Assembly (NCBI RefSeq): GCF_001633105.1
Contig: NZ_LUKZ01000009.1
Location: 463,716-527,715, forward strand
Direction: 5' to 3'
Origin: Acidovorax sp. GW101-3H11
GTDB lineage: Bacteria > Pseudomonadota > Gammaproteobacteria > Burkholderiales > Burkholderiaceae_C
DNA length: 64,000 bases
Positions 1 through 8,972 of this stretch are shown one piece after another. Under the pieces are notes generated by a model. That model did no database searches. It had not been told where the DNA came from and saw only the letters and a list, made by a program, of their open reading frames with translations. Every line of letters begins with the position of its first letter. The first letter of the stretch is position 1. The translations under genes and the position numbers were made by a program.

Positions 1-30
1 ATGTGCCCACCCCACCGAGGGGGCTGCCGC

Positions 31-714
31 ATGATCCGCACCCGGGGGCTTTCCTATACCTACGCCACGGGCGGTGCCGCACCGCTGCGGTTTCCGGATG
101 TGGATCTGCGCCAGGGCGGCACGCTGTTGCTGCGCGGGCGCTCGGGCACGGGCAAATCGACCTGGCTGGCGCTGATGGCGGGGCTGCGCGGTGCCAGCGG
201 GGGCGACCTGTTTGTGGCGGGCACGCAGCTCGGCACGCAGCGCGGGGCCGAGATCGATGCCTGGCGTGCGCGCACCATCGGCTTTTTGCCGCAGAAGCTG
301 TATCTAAGCAGCGCGCTCACGGTGGCCGACAACCTCGCGCTGGTCTACTTTGCAGCCGGGCTGCCGCGCGACGAAGCAGCTATCCACCGCGCACTCACCC
401 AGGTGGGCGTGGCCGAGCTGGCCGCCCGCAAGCCGCACCAGCTCTCGGGCGGGCAGGCGCAGCGTGTGGCGCTGGCGCGGGCTGTGCTGCTGGCGCCGCA
501 GGTGCTGCTGGCCGACGAGCCCACGGCCAGCCTGGACGACGAAGCCGCCGCCGACGCGCTGGCGCTGCTGCAGCGCAGCGCTGCCGCCTGCGACGCCAGC
601 CTGATCATCGCCACCCACGACCAGCGCGTGGTGTTGGCCCTGGCCGGTGCGCAGACACTGGATTTGAATGAAATAGCGGCCTACCGCGCAACAGACGGGC
701 GCGAGCAGCTATGA
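31..714 (+). CDS. ABC transporter ATP-binding protein of a zinc-import locus
   Basis: ATPase of an ABC transporter that would energise the FtsX-type permease encoded next to it. The 227-residue protein has a complete set of motifs: Walker A GRSGTGKST at residues 36-44, a Q-loop near PQ, signature LSGGQAQR, Walker B VLLADEPT and the H-loop THD. I start at the second ATG because GAGG lies about 10 bases before it; an in-frame ATG at base 1 is possible and upstream sequence is missing. The stop overlaps the permease start (ATGA). The last ~14 codons lie in a dispersed 60-bp repeat. The gene set resembles PA4064-PA4066 of Pseudomonas and ZrgABCDE of Vibrio, which supports a zinc role by context only. 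Confidence 0.9.
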   Translation: MIRTRGLSYTYATGGAAPLRFPDVDLRQGGTLLLRGRSGTGKSTWLALMAGLRGASGGDLFVAGTQLGTQRGAEIDAWRARTIGFLPQKLYLSSALTVADNLALVYFAAGLPRDEAAIHRALTQVGVAELAARKPHQLSGGQAQRVALARAVLLAPQVLLADEPTASLDDEAAADALALLQRSAAACDASLIIATHDQRVVLALAGAQTLDLNEIAAYRATDGREQL

Positions 715-728
715 AAAACATAGTAAAA
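670..728 (-). repeat. Dispersed ~60-bp repeat, copy 1, across the ATPase/permease junction
   Basis: Minus strand: TTTTACTATGTTTTTCATAG, CTGCTCGCGC, GCGCGGTAGGCCGCTATTTC. It encodes the last ~14 residues of the ATPase and the start codon plus first residues of the permease. Confidence 0.65.
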
Positions 729-1946
729 CTGGCCCACCTGTCCTGGCGCTACCTGTGGTCCCGGCCGCTGGCGGCGGTGCTCAACCTGCTGGTGCTCACG
801 CTGGGCCTGGCCGCCATCACGCTGGTGCTGCTGGTGGCCACGCAGCTCGACAAGGCCTTTGAGCGCGACCTGGATGGCATCGACCTGGTGGTGGGCGCCA
901 AGGGCAGCCCGCTGCAGCTGATCCTGGCGGGCGTGTTCCACATCGACGTGCCCACGGGCAACATCCCGCTGCAAGAAGTGCAGGCGTTGCAGAAGAACCC
1001 GCTGGTGGCGCAGGTCATCCCGCTGAGCCTGGGCGACAGCTACCAGGGCTTTCGCATCGTGGGCACCACGCCCGACTATGTGGCGCACTACGGGGCCACG
1101 CTGGCCGAGGGCGCGCTGTGGCAGCAGCCCATGGACGCGGTGCTGGGCGCCAGCGTGGCGCGTGGCATTGTCAAAAGCAGCCATGCCGGTGCGCCGCTGG
1201 TGGGCGCCACCTTTGTCGGCAGCCACGGGCTGGGTGGGGGAGGGCACGCGCATGGCAACCACCCCTACCGCGTGAGCGGCGTGCTCGCGCCCTGCGGCTG
1301 TGTGCTCGACCGGCTCATCCTCACCAGCACCGAATCGGTCTGGATGGTGCACGAGACCGCCACGGCCAACGATGCGGAAGACCTGGAAATCATGAAGCAG
1401 GAGCGCGAGGTGACCGTGGCCCTGGTGCGCTACCGCACGCCCATGGCGGCCGTCACGCTGCCGCGCCAGGTCAACAGCGGCACATCCATGCAGGCGGCGG
1501 CGCCCGCCATTGAGGTCACGCGCCTGCTGCGCTTGCTGGGGGTGGGGGCCGATGTGCTGCGTGCCTTTGGCGGCGTGCTGCTGGCGGTGGCCGCGCTCAG
1601 TGTGTTCATTGCACTGTGGAACGCCGTGCGCGAGCGCCGCGCCGACCTGGCCATGCTGCGCATGCTGGGCGCGCCGCCCGGCCGCGTGGCGGGGCTGGTG
1701 CTGTGGGAGGCGCTGTGGCTGGCTGCGCTGGCTTCTGCTCTGGGGCTGCTGCTGGGCCATGGCCTGGCGCATGGCCTGGGTTGGGCGCTGCAGGCACAGG
1801 GGCTGTTGCCCGTTACCGGCCTTATCTGGCTGCCCGCCGAGGCGGGTGTGCCGCTGCTGGCCGCCGGTGTGGCAGCGCTGGCGGCCTTGCTGCCTGCCAT
1901 GCAGGCCTACCGCACCGACGTGGCCGACCTGTTGAGTCAGCCCTGA
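711..1946 (+). CDS. ABC transporter permease, FtsX/MacB type
   Basis: Membrane partner of the preceding ATPase. The 411-residue protein has one transmembrane segment near residues 20-42, a large extracytoplasmic domain of about 220 residues, and three more hydrophobic segments in the C-terminal third, the usual FtsX/MacB-like topology. The extracytoplasmic part contains a His/Gly-rich stretch (GGGGHAHGNH) and a CGC motif, which fit metal handling. The start codon overlaps the ATPase stop by four bases. The first six codons fall inside a dispersed repeat, so the N-terminal residues may be recently acquired. Function in zinc uptake is inferred from the neighbouring DUF3299 and ZnuD-like genes. 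Confidence 0.88.
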   Translation: MKNIVKLAHLSWRYLWSRPLAAVLNLLVLTLGLAAITLVLLVATQLDKAFERDLDGIDLVVGAKGSPLQLILAGVFHIDVPTGNIPLQEVQALQKNPLVAQVIPLSLGDSYQGFRIVGTTPDYVAHYGATLAEGALWQQPMDAVLGASVARGIVKSSHAGAPLVGATFVGSHGLGGGGHAHGNHPYRVSGVLAPCGCVLDRLILTSTESVWMVHETATANDAEDLEIMKQEREVTVALVRYRTPMAAVTLPRQVNSGTSMQAAAPAIEVTRLLRLLGVGADVLRAFGGVLLAVAALSVFIALWNAVRERRADLAMLRMLGAPPGRVAGLVLWEALWLAALASALGLLLGHGLAHGLGWALQAQGLLPVTGLIWLPAEAGVPLLAAGVAALAALLPAMQAYRTDVADLLSQP

Positions 1947-2006
1947 TGCGCCCTTCGAGCTCTGACCACCCTCAACCCTCTACCAACTCCAGCTGAAAGT
2001 CCGTCC

Positions 2007-2258
2007 ATGAAAAAGCTCCTCACCGCTCTCGCCCTGGCCCCCATGCTCCTCGTCGGCGCCCTGGCCCACGCCCAGGCGCACAATGACAAGGACACCAAGG
2101 AGGACATCGCCCGCCACCGCGCCATGGCCGCCGCGCACGAGGCTGCCGCCAAATGCCTGGAGTCTGGCAAGGGCCACGACCAGTGCCAGAAAGACCTGCA
2201 GACCGCCTGCAAAAACCTGGCTATCGGAAAATACTGCGGCATGAAGCACGCGCACTGA
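2007..2258 (+). CDS. Small exported Cys/His protein in the zinc locus
   Basis: I do not recognise a named family. The 83-residue product has a clear signal peptide (MKK, hydrophobic core, cleavage likely after AHA near residue 22). The mature ~60 residues are mostly helical and charged, with four cysteines (CLESGKGHDQC, TAC, YC) and a His-containing tail ending HAH. It lies 60 bases after the permease gene and 55 bases before the DUF3299 gene, so it probably belongs to the same operon. A periplasmic metal-binding or disulfide-stabilised accessory role is inference from composition and context. Confidence 0.8.
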   Translation: MKKLLTALALAPMLLVGALAHAQAHNDKDTKEDIARHRAMAAAHEAAAKCLESGKGHDQCQKDLQTACKNLAIGKYCGMKHAH

Positions 2259-2313
2259 GCTGCGGCGCACCGCTTCCACCCCTCGTTCGCCCCCACCCAC
2301 AGGTTCTCCCGCC

Positions 2314-3012
2314 ATGGCCATCCACCAGCCCCTTCGCCTGACCACTGTCGCCTGGCAGCCCGCCGCCCGCCGCGCCCCTGCCGCACGCCAGGTGGCTGCG
2401 GCGGTCGCCTTGCTGTGCTGCGTCGGGGCCGTGCTGGCCCAGGCGTCCGGCCAGCCCCCGGCCACCAAGCCCGAGCCGGGCGCGTTCGAGCGGGCGACGG
2501 GAAAAACCGCTGCAGCACCTGCGGCGGCGGGCGGGGCGGGTGCAGCCCCCGTGCTCTCGTCCCCACTGCCTGCAGGGGCTGCCGCAGGCATTCCATCCGG
2601 CACCGGGGCGGGTTACCACAACCCCAACAGCCCCATCGCGCCGTTGCCCCAGCGCAATGACGTGGTGCCCTGGTCGGTGCTGACCGACCTGACGCGCAAG
2701 ACCACCAAGGACGGCATCGTGCCCGTGTTCAACGAGGCACAGAAGGGCATGGACAAGACGGTGCAGCGCATCCAGGGCTTCATGATGCCGCTGGACGCCA
2801 AGGCCACGCAGACGCACTTTTTGCTCACCTCCGTGCCCATGACCTGCTCGTTCTGCCTGCCCGGCGGGCCCGAGAGCATGGTCGAGATCAAGGCCAAGAC
2901 CCCCGTGCGCTACTCGATGGAGCCCGTGGTGGTGGAGGGCCGCTTCACCGTGCTCACCAACGACCAGTACGGCCTGTACTACCGCGTGGTCGATGCCGTG
3001 CAGGTGAAGTGA
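2314..3012 (+). CDS. DUF3299 family exported protein
   Basis: A 232-residue protein with a hydrophobic export segment at about residues 28-46 (preceded by several arginines), a Pro/Ala-rich linker to about residue 100, and a conserved C-terminal domain. That domain carries the CSFC motif, GFMMPL and a closing region typical of DUF3299. Proteins of this family sit beside FtsX-type ABC genes in zinc-responsive operons such as PA4063-PA4066, which is the main clue to function. The CxxC pair may bind metal or form a disulfide in the periplasm. Exact biochemistry is unknown. Confidence 0.85.
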   Translation: MAIHQPLRLTTVAWQPAARRAPAARQVAAAVALLCCVGAVLAQASGQPPATKPEPGAFERATGKTAAAPAAAGGAGAAPVLSSPLPAGAAAGIPSGTGAGYHNPNSPIAPLPQRNDVVPWSVLTDLTRKTTKDGIVPVFNEAQKGMDKTVQRIQGFMMPLDAKATQTHFLLTSVPMTCSFCLPGGPESMVEIKAKTPVRYSMEPVVVEGRFTVLTNDQYGLYYRVVDAVQVK

Positions 3013-3031
3013 ACCGACTCTGAACCCTCCC

Positions 3032-3469
3032 ATGACGCGCCGCTGCTTCGGCCCACTCCAGCCCCGGCTGCCCGCCTTGCCGCGCGGCGCAGGGCAGGGT
3101 GCGCCTGCGCGCTGGTGGGTGCACCTGGCCCTGGTATGGCTGGTGCTGGCGTTGGTCGCAGCCCCCAGCCTGGGGCGCCTGCACCAGGTGGTGCATGGCG
3201 ATGCGCTGGACCGGGTGCAGGGCCATGCCCACATCACAGACACGGCGAGCGCCGAGCACGGCCACGGGCTGCTCGCGCAGCTGGTGGCGGGTCACGCCCC
3301 CGCCGATTGTTTGCTGCTCGACCAGCTCGCGCTGGGCGACGCAGTGCACAGCGCCCCCCTGGCGCTGCCCGAGGCGGCCCCCACGCAGGCGCAGCCTTGT
3401 CCCCCCGCCGGGCGCACCACGCTCCCGCACACCGCGCTGTTCCTGGCGCGGGGCCCGCCAGCGGCCTGA
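3032..3469 (+). CDS. Hypothetical His-containing membrane-anchored protein
   Basis: A 145-residue product with one hydrophobic segment at about residues 30-48 (LALVWLVLALVAAPSLG) followed by a His-rich stretch (HQVVHGDALDRVQGHAHI, HGH, HAP) and a DCLLLDQL motif. Small proteins of this kind, resembling DUF2946-type sequences, often accompany metal-transport genes. It starts 20 bases after the DUF3299 stop and ends before the receptor gene. The mature part probably faces the periplasm. Family membership is tentative; zinc binding is inferred from the histidines and the neighbours. Confidence 0.7.
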   Translation: MTRRCFGPLQPRLPALPRGAGQGAPARWWVHLALVWLVLALVAAPSLGRLHQVVHGDALDRVQGHAHITDTASAEHGHGLLAQLVAGHAPADCLLLDQLALGDAVHSAPLALPEAAPTQAQPCPPAGRTTLPHTALFLARGPPAA

Positions 3470-3557
3470 GCGCCTGCCCGCGTTGGCACCTCCGCCGTGC
3501 CCCCCCAGCCGCCCCTGGCCGGGGTCGCACCGTGCGCAAGCGCCCCTCGGCACCCAT

Positions 3558-3620
3558 TACTCCCAATTTCATAGCTAGAAGCGCAATACAGACGCGCGCA
3601 GAAGGCTGTTTTTATTCATA
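3558..3620 (+). repeat. Dispersed ~60-bp repeat, copy 2
   Basis: Intergenic copy between the His-rich protein and the receptor gene. It shows the shared landmarks in order: TAC, TTTCATAGCT, AGCGC, GCGCGC, GGC and a T-run. Confidence 0.65.
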
Positions 3621-3716
3621 TTTTCACGCCCACCCGGCGTGAAGCTGTCTGCCTGCCCGCACACACCCGGCCCGCCCGGTGTGGCGCAGCGCATGCCCCT
3701 GTTGCAAGCCACCACC

Positions 3717-5852
3717 ATGACCTCTACTTCCTTCGCCCACCCCACAATGCCCCAACGCCGCCGCCCCACCACCCTGCATCCCGTGGCCCTGGCCGCCATG
3801 CTGGCGCTGTCGGGTGCGGGCTCCATCGCCCAGGCGCAGACCCCGGCCCCGGCCGCCGCCGAAGCCACGCCCAGCCTGCCGCCCGTCACCGTCACCGTCT
3901 CGGCCAGCGGCCTGCAGCTGGGCGCCAGCGACATGACCACGCCCGCCACCGTGCTGGAGGGCGACGAACTCGTGCGCCGCCGCGAGGCCACGCTGGGCGA
4001 AACGCTCAACAGCGAGCCCGGCATCACCAGCAGCCACTTTGGCGCCGGTGCCAGCCGCCCCATCATCCGGGGCATGGACGGCCCACGCGTCAAAGTGCTG
4101 TCTGACGGCGCCGAGCTGCACGACGCCTCCACCATCAGCCCCGACCACGCCGTGGTGTCCGAACCCATGCTCGCCACGCAGATCGAAGTGCTGCGCGGCC
4201 CCTCGGCCCTGATCTACGGCAACGGCGCCGTGGGCGGCGTGGTCAATGTGCTGGATGGCAAGGTGCCCACCGCCGTCCCGGCCAAGGGGCTGGAGGGCAG
4301 TGCCGAGCTGCGCGCCAACACGGGTGCGCGCGAAGGCGCCGGGGCCTTCTCGCTGACGGGCGGCACCGGCAACCTGGCCGTGCATGTGGAAGGCGTGGCG
4401 CGCGATGCGGGCGACTACCGCGTGGGCAAAGGCTGGGCGCCCGAGGGCGAAGCCACACGCAAGGTGCTGGGCAGCTTCAACCGCACCAACACCGGCAGCG
4501 TGGGCCTGTCGTGGGTGGGCGACCGGGGCTACCTGGGCGCGGCCTACACCCGCCAGGCCGCCAAATACGGCCTGCCGGGCCACAACCACAGCTTTGAGGG
4601 CTGCCACACCCACGGCAACCAGCTGCACTGCGGCGCCCACGAGGGCGAGGAGGGTGAAGACGGCCACGACCATGACCACGGCGCCGGGCATGGCGACGTC
4701 CCGGTGGTTGATCTGCGCAGCGAACGCTTCGACATCCGGGGCGAGTTGCGCAACCCGTTTGCGGGTTTCTCGGCCTTGCGCCTGCGCGCGGGTGTGACGG
4801 ACTACGTGCACGACGAGGTCGAGGACGGCGCCATCAGCACCACCTTCAAGAACAAGGCCTACGACACCCGCATCGAGCTGCAGCACGAGCCCATCGCGGG
4901 CTTCAAGGGCGTGATCGGCCTGCAGACCTCGCAGCGCAAGTTCAGCGCCGAAGGCGAAGAGGCCTACGTGCAGCCCACCGTCACCCGCCGCACCGGCCTG
5001 TTTGCGCTGGAGGAATACCGCCTGGGCGACTGGCGCTTTGAAGCCGCCCTGCGCCACGACCGCCAGACCACCCACGCCGAAACCAGCGGCATCGAACGCA
5101 GCCACAACGGCACATCGGCATCGCTGGGCGCGGTCTGGAAGTTCACGCCCGGCTACCAGGTGGGAGCCTCCTTCACCCGCGCCAGCCGTGCCCCGTCTGC
5201 CGAGGAGCTGTACGCACGCGGCCTGCACATGGCCACCAGCACGTACGAGCGCGGCGATGCCAGCCTGCGCTCCGAAACCTCGCAGAACTTCGACCTCAGC
5301 CTGAAGAAAACGGCGGGCGACACCACCTTTGGCGTGAGCGTGTTCCGCAACAGCATCCACAACTACATCTATGGCCGCACGCTTGATGCGCTGGACGGCC
5401 TGCAACTGCTGCAATACAGCCAGGCCGACGCCACCTTCACCGGCATCGAAGGCCAGGTGCGCCAGCGCCTGAACCGCAACCTGGGCGTCACCCTGTTCGG
5501 CGACACCGTGCGCGCCAGGATCGACGGCGCAGGCAACCTGCCGCGCATCCCCGCCACCCGCGCCGGCCTGCGGCTGGATGGCAACTGGAACGCCTGGGAG
5601 GGCCAGGTGGAATGGGTGCAGGTGGCGCGCCAGAACCGCATCGCCGCCTTCGAAACCGCAACCCCCGGCTACGGCATGCTGAATGTGGGCCTGGCCTACA
5701 ACGGCCAGTTCAGCAGCGGCACGCCCTGGCAGGTGTACCTGAAGGGCACCAACCTGACAGACCGCCTGGCGTATGCGCACACCTCGTTCATCAAGAACGC
5801 CGCGCCGCTGATGGGGCGGAATCTGACGGTGGGGGTGAAAGTGGCGTTCTGA
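3717..5852 (+). CDS. znuD: TonB-dependent receptor, ZnuD-like zinc receptor
   Basis: Outer-membrane gated channel for zinc or a zinc complex. Starting at the ATG at 3717 the product has 711 residues; a GTG at 3639 and an ATG at 3747 are alternatives, since no strong ribosome site decides. A signal peptide (cleavage near IAQAQ) precedes a plug domain (RPIIRGMDGPRVKVLSDG, LRGPSALIYGNGAVGGVVNV) and a beta-barrel ending in V-K-V-A-F. Around residues 285-330 an extracellular loop is full of histidines and acidic residues with two cysteines (GCHTHGNQLHCG, DGHDHDHGAGHGD), the hallmark of ZnuD-type receptors. Its position after the ABC/DUF3299 genes supports zinc uptake. Confidence 0.9.
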   Translation: MTSTSFAHPTMPQRRRPTTLHPVALAAMLALSGAGSIAQAQTPAPAAAEATPSLPPVTVTVSASGLQLGASDMTTPATVLEGDELVRRREATLGETLNSEPGITSSHFGAGASRPIIRGMDGPRVKVLSDGAELHDASTISPDHAVVSEPMLATQIEVLRGPSALIYGNGAVGGVVNVLDGKVPTAVPAKGLEGSAELRANTGAREGAGAFSLTGGTGNLAVHVEGVARDAGDYRVGKGWAPEGEATRKVLGSFNRTNTGSVGLSWVGDRGYLGAAYTRQAAKYGLPGHNHSFEGCHTHGNQLHCGAHEGEEGEDGHDHDHGAGHGDVPVVDLRSERFDIRGELRNPFAGFSALRLRAGVTDYVHDEVEDGAISTTFKNKAYDTRIELQHEPIAGFKGVIGLQTSQRKFSAEGEEAYVQPTVTRRTGLFALEEYRLGDWRFEAALRHDRQTTHAETSGIERSHNGTSASLGAVWKFTPGYQVGASFTRASRAPSAEELYARGLHMATSTYERGDASLRSETSQNFDLSLKKTAGDTTFGVSVFRNSIHNYIYGRTLDALDGLQLLQYSQADATFTGIEGQVRQRLNRNLGVTLFGDTVRARIDGAGNLPRIPATRAGLRLDGNWNAWEGQVEWVQVARQNRIAAFETATPGYGMLNVGLAYNGQFSSGTPWQVYLKGTNLTDRLAYAHTSFIKNAAPLMGRNLTVGVKVAF

Positions 5853-6172
5853 CGGGTGATGCCGTCGTGATGTGATGATGTGAGAGAGCCAGCAGCGGGG
5901 GAGGGTGTTGCAGGCTCGCTCACATCAATGCCCAAAACCACCAAAACCACCCAATCCAAGGGGGGCCTGGATGCATGCCATACTCGGTTTACATGGTTGA
6001 TTCTCCGATCCGTCAAGGCGACGCTGCCTAAGCCCTGGTGATGGCGCACACCCGATGTTCGACTGGGATGGGCACCGCAGCAGGCCGCCCGAAACCGGGT
6101 TGCGCGACGCGCGAAGGACTTGTTCAGCGCGGCCCTGCATGAATCTGACCCATTTGCGATAGCCCTCCCTGC
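5853..6172. other. Intergenic region without a supported gene
   Basis: These 320 bases separate the receptor from the PAS-GGDEF gene. Small reading frames here lack good ribosome sites. I see no clear terminator hairpin or c-di-GMP riboswitch. The promoter of the downstream gene presumably lies here. Confidence 0.5.
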
Positions 6173-7795
6173 ATGCTCACCACTCCCAAGCCATCTGCGA
6201 ACCTGCTGCAACTGCTTCCCGAGGCGGTGGTGCAAACCGATGCGCTGTGGGAGATCACCTATCTGAACCCGGCGTGGCACAAGCTCACCGGCCATCCGGT
6301 GGCGGCGGCGCTCGGCAGGTCTTTGCTGGAATTCGTTCACCCCGACGACATCGGCACCATGCGCTCGGGCATGCCGGTGTTCCGCTTGCGCTTTGCCGAC
6401 GCGGACTACCGCTGGGTGCGTCTGCAGCTCCACCCGGAGACGGATGCGGCGGAGCGGGTGATCAGCCGCCAGGGGGTCCTGATCGAGATCACCGAGGTCA
6501 CCGAACAGGTGCTGGTGGAAATTCGCCAGCGCTTTCTGCGCTTGCTGGAAACCATTGACGGCGTGGTGTGGGAGGCTGAAATCGGGGTGGGCAATACCTT
6601 TCTGAGCCCGCAGGTCGAACGCTTGTTTGGCTACTCCGTCGAGGAGTGGCGGGCCGACCCGGGCTTTTGGCGGGCGCATGTGCATCCCGATGATCTGGCG
6701 CAGGCCCTGGTGATTGACGATGCCGCTTACAACGCCACGCACAGCCATGCCTACGAGATGAGTTACCGGCTGATTGCCAAGTCCGGCAAGGTGGTGTGGG
6801 TGCGGGATCTGTGCCGCGCCGTGGTCGAGCCGGGACGGCCGAACCGCATGATCGGCCTGATGATCGACGTGACCCAGCAGAAGAACACCGAACTCGATTT
6901 GGTGCGCTCCGAAAACCGCTATTCGCTGGCCACGCGCGGGTCCAATGACGGCATCTGGGACTGGGACTTGCGAACCGACGCCCTGCATGTGTCGGGGCGC
7001 TTTCTCCAGATCGTCGGGCTGGGTAGCCGCGATCATGTGCATGACGGAGGCTGGCGCTTTTTGGAGCAACTCATCGATCCCGAGGATCGCGCTCGCGTGC
7101 AGGAGGCCTACCGCAGGCACCTGTCGGGAGGCAGCCCGAACTTTTCGGTGGATTTCCGTGCGTTCCACGGGGCTGAGAGGCTGGTGTGGGTCAATTGGCG
7201 CGGGCTCGCCGAGTTCGAAGAGGGTGTGCCGGTGCGCATGGCAGGCTCGTTGAGCGATCTGGCCGAGCGGGGCAGTTCCTACGATGCGCTGACCAACTTG
7301 CCGGGTCGGCCGTTGTTCCGCGATCGCCTCGCGCAACTCATCGCGCTGCAGCAAAACGAGGTGGTGAACGGTGATGGCGTGCCGGCGCGCGATGGAGCCA
7401 CGATGTTCTCGGTGCTGCTGCTGGATCTCAACGGGTTCAAGGCCGTCAATGACAGCTATGGGCACCATGTGGGCGACCAGCTGTTGCAGCAGGTGGCGCG
7501 GCGGCTCGAATCCTGCGTGCGGGCGGTGGACCTGGTCGCCCGCATGAGTGGCGACGAGTTCAATGTGCTGCTGGAGTCCATTGATCCCGCCGAAGCCACC
7601 CACCGTGCAGGGCAAATCGCCGCCGCCCTCGCAGCGCCGTATGTGATCGGCGAACACACCGTGGTCAGTGGCGCGAGCATTGGACTGGTCGGCAGCGCAT
7701 CCGGGCTGGCAACGGTCGATGACTACCTGCGCGCCGCAGACACCGCCATGTACCGGGCCAAAAGCCAGTCGTTGGGCGTGTGCGTGTTTCAGTAA
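6173..7795 (+). CDS. PAS-domain diguanylate cyclase (SGDEF variant)
   Basis: Predicted cytoplasmic sensor that makes c-di-GMP from two GTP. The 540-residue protein has no transmembrane segment. Three PAS-like regions run at about residues 10-110, 125-245 and 250-365, each with the W-V-R/W-V-N core and the last beginning SNDGIWDWDL. A GGDEF domain fills residues 370-540, with FSVLLLDLNGFKAVND and active-site motif RMSGDEF. The first glycine of GGDEF is replaced by serine; SGDEF enzymes can be active, so activity is likely but not certain. No EAL domain is present. The gene stands alone. Confidence 0.9.
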   Translation: MLTTPKPSANLLQLLPEAVVQTDALWEITYLNPAWHKLTGHPVAAALGRSLLEFVHPDDIGTMRSGMPVFRLRFADADYRWVRLQLHPETDAAERVISRQGVLIEITEVTEQVLVEIRQRFLRLLETIDGVVWEAEIGVGNTFLSPQVERLFGYSVEEWRADPGFWRAHVHPDDLAQALVIDDAAYNATHSHAYEMSYRLIAKSGKVVWVRDLCRAVVEPGRPNRMIGLMIDVTQQKNTELDLVRSENRYSLATRGSNDGIWDWDLRTDALHVSGRFLQIVGLGSRDHVHDGGWRFLEQLIDPEDRARVQEAYRRHLSGGSPNFSVDFRAFHGAERLVWVNWRGLAEFEEGVPVRMAGSLSDLAERGSSYDALTNLPGRPLFRDRLAQLIALQQNEVVNGDGVPARDGATMFSVLLLDLNGFKAVNDSYGHHVGDQLLQQVARRLESCVRAVDLVARMSGDEFNVLLESIDPAEATHRAGQIAAALAAPYVIGEHTVVSGASIGLVGSASGLATVDDYLRAADTAMYRAKSQSLGVCVFQ

Positions 7796-7844
7796 AACGT
7801 CGCGCCAGGGATCGCGAGCCGCCACTGGCGCCGGAGTTTCCGTA

Positions 7845-7902
7845 TCAAAATGGCCTCTTCCGCCCTCTAGATAAGCGCTGACAGCTATTGAATTCATAGT
7901 AT
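7845..7902 (-). repeat. Dispersed ~60-bp repeat, copy 3
   Basis: Intergenic copy between the GGDEF gene and the AEC transporter. Read on the minus strand it runs TACTAT, AATAGCTGTCAGCGCTTAT, GGCG, GAGGCCATTTT. Confidence 0.7.
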
Positions 7903-8009
7903 CGAGACGCGCGTGCGGCGGCCGCACAGGCCACAATAGGGCCCTGCTGCTGGCTACCTGCCCCCACCCGCCTGTCCCTTCTCGCCGCGTTTGCGCGCCG
8001 GCTACCACA

Positions 8010-8963
8010 TTGAACTCGCCCGTTTTCACCTCGCTGATCCCCGTCATCCTGTTCATCGCCATCGGCTTTTATGTAGGGCGGCGTGGCTGGATCCGTGCGG
8101 CGTCGGTCAAGGACCTGGCCAACCTGGTGTTCATGGTGCTCACGCCTGCGCTGCTGTTTCGCACCATGAGCACGGTGCACATCCAGGACCTGAACTTTGG
8201 CCCCGTGGGCATCTACTTTGTGGCGTTTGGCATCGTGTACGCAGCCACACTGGCGCTGCAGGGCTTCAACACGCTAAGCGCGGCGCGGGCGCTGGCCAAC
8301 ACCTTCAGCAACACGCTGATGATCGGTGTGCCCCTGGTAGGCCTGGTGTTTGGCGATGCGGGGCTGGTCACGCTGTTCACGCTGATCTCGGTGCACTCGC
8401 TCATCCTGCTCACCGCTGCCACGGTGGTGTTCGAGCTGGCCGCCGCGCGCGAACACGCAGGGCAGCCGGGCGGCACGCAGCAGCCCATGTGGCGCACCGT
8501 GCTGCAGGCCATCCGCAACGGCATCGTGCACCCGGTACCGCTGCCCATCATTGCGGGCCTGCTGTTTGCGCAGACGGGTCTGGTGGTGCCCCAGGTCGTG
8601 GACAAACCCCTGCTGCTGCTGGGCCAGGCCCTGGGGCCGATTGCGCTGCTGCTGGTGGGGGTGACGCTGGCGTTTACCAAGGTCGGCCACCAGTTCAAGG
8701 CGGCAATGCGCATTGCGCTCGTCAAATGTGTGGTGCACCCGGTCGTGCTGGCCGCCCTGGGCTGGGCGCTGGGCCTGTCGGGGCTGCCACTGGCGGTGAT
8801 GATCGTGGCCGCCTCGTTGCCCGTGGGGGCCAACGTGTTCTTGTTCTCGCAGCGCTACCGCGTGGCAGAGGAAGAGGTGACGGCCAGTGTGGCGGTGTCC
8901 ACCGCGCTGGGGTTGGTGACGATGCCGGTGGTGATTGTGGTGGTGACGCGGTGGGTGGTGTAG
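8010..8963 (+). CDS. AEC family (auxin efflux carrier-like) permease
   Basis: Integral membrane transporter of 317 residues with about ten hydrophobic segments in two halves, typical of the AEC/MdcF family whose bacterial members move small organic acids such as malonate or malate. Family features include the N-terminal IPVILFIAIGFYVGRRG, the SNTLMIGVPLVGLVFG repeat in the first half and ASLPVGANVFLFSQRY in the second. The start is a TTG with no strong ribosome site; no better upstream start is visible. It has no obvious operon partner, so the substrate cannot be inferred. Confidence 0.88.
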   Translation: MNSPVFTSLIPVILFIAIGFYVGRRGWIRAASVKDLANLVFMVLTPALLFRTMSTVHIQDLNFGPVGIYFVAFGIVYAATLALQGFNTLSAARALANTFSNTLMIGVPLVGLVFGDAGLVTLFTLISVHSLILLTAATVVFELAAAREHAGQPGGTQQPMWRTVLQAIRNGIVHPVPLPIIAGLLFAQTGLVVPQVVDKPLLLLGQALGPIALLLVGVTLAFTKVGHQFKAAMRIALVKCVVHPVVLAALGWALGLSGLPLAVMIVAASLPVGANVFLFSQRYRVAEEEVTASVAVSTALGLVTMPVVIVVVTRWVV

Positions 8964-8972
8964 CGGCAGCAC

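Noticed and set aside
3540-3716. Zur box before the receptor gene
   Set aside because: No palindrome resembling the Zur consensus was found; the AT-rich part is a dispersed repeat copy.
3624-5780. 718-codon minus-strand frame opposite the ZnuD-like receptor
   Set aside because: Low-complexity shadow of the receptor gene, whose plug, barrel and His loop are clear on the plus strand.
5853-6172. Possible c-di-GMP riboswitch before the GGDEF gene
   Set aside because: I could not find the conserved core of the known class I or II motifs.
5696-8062. 788-codon minus-strand frame across the PAS-GGDEF gene
   Set aside because: It crosses an intergenic gap and is antisense to a GGDEF domain with intact motifs.
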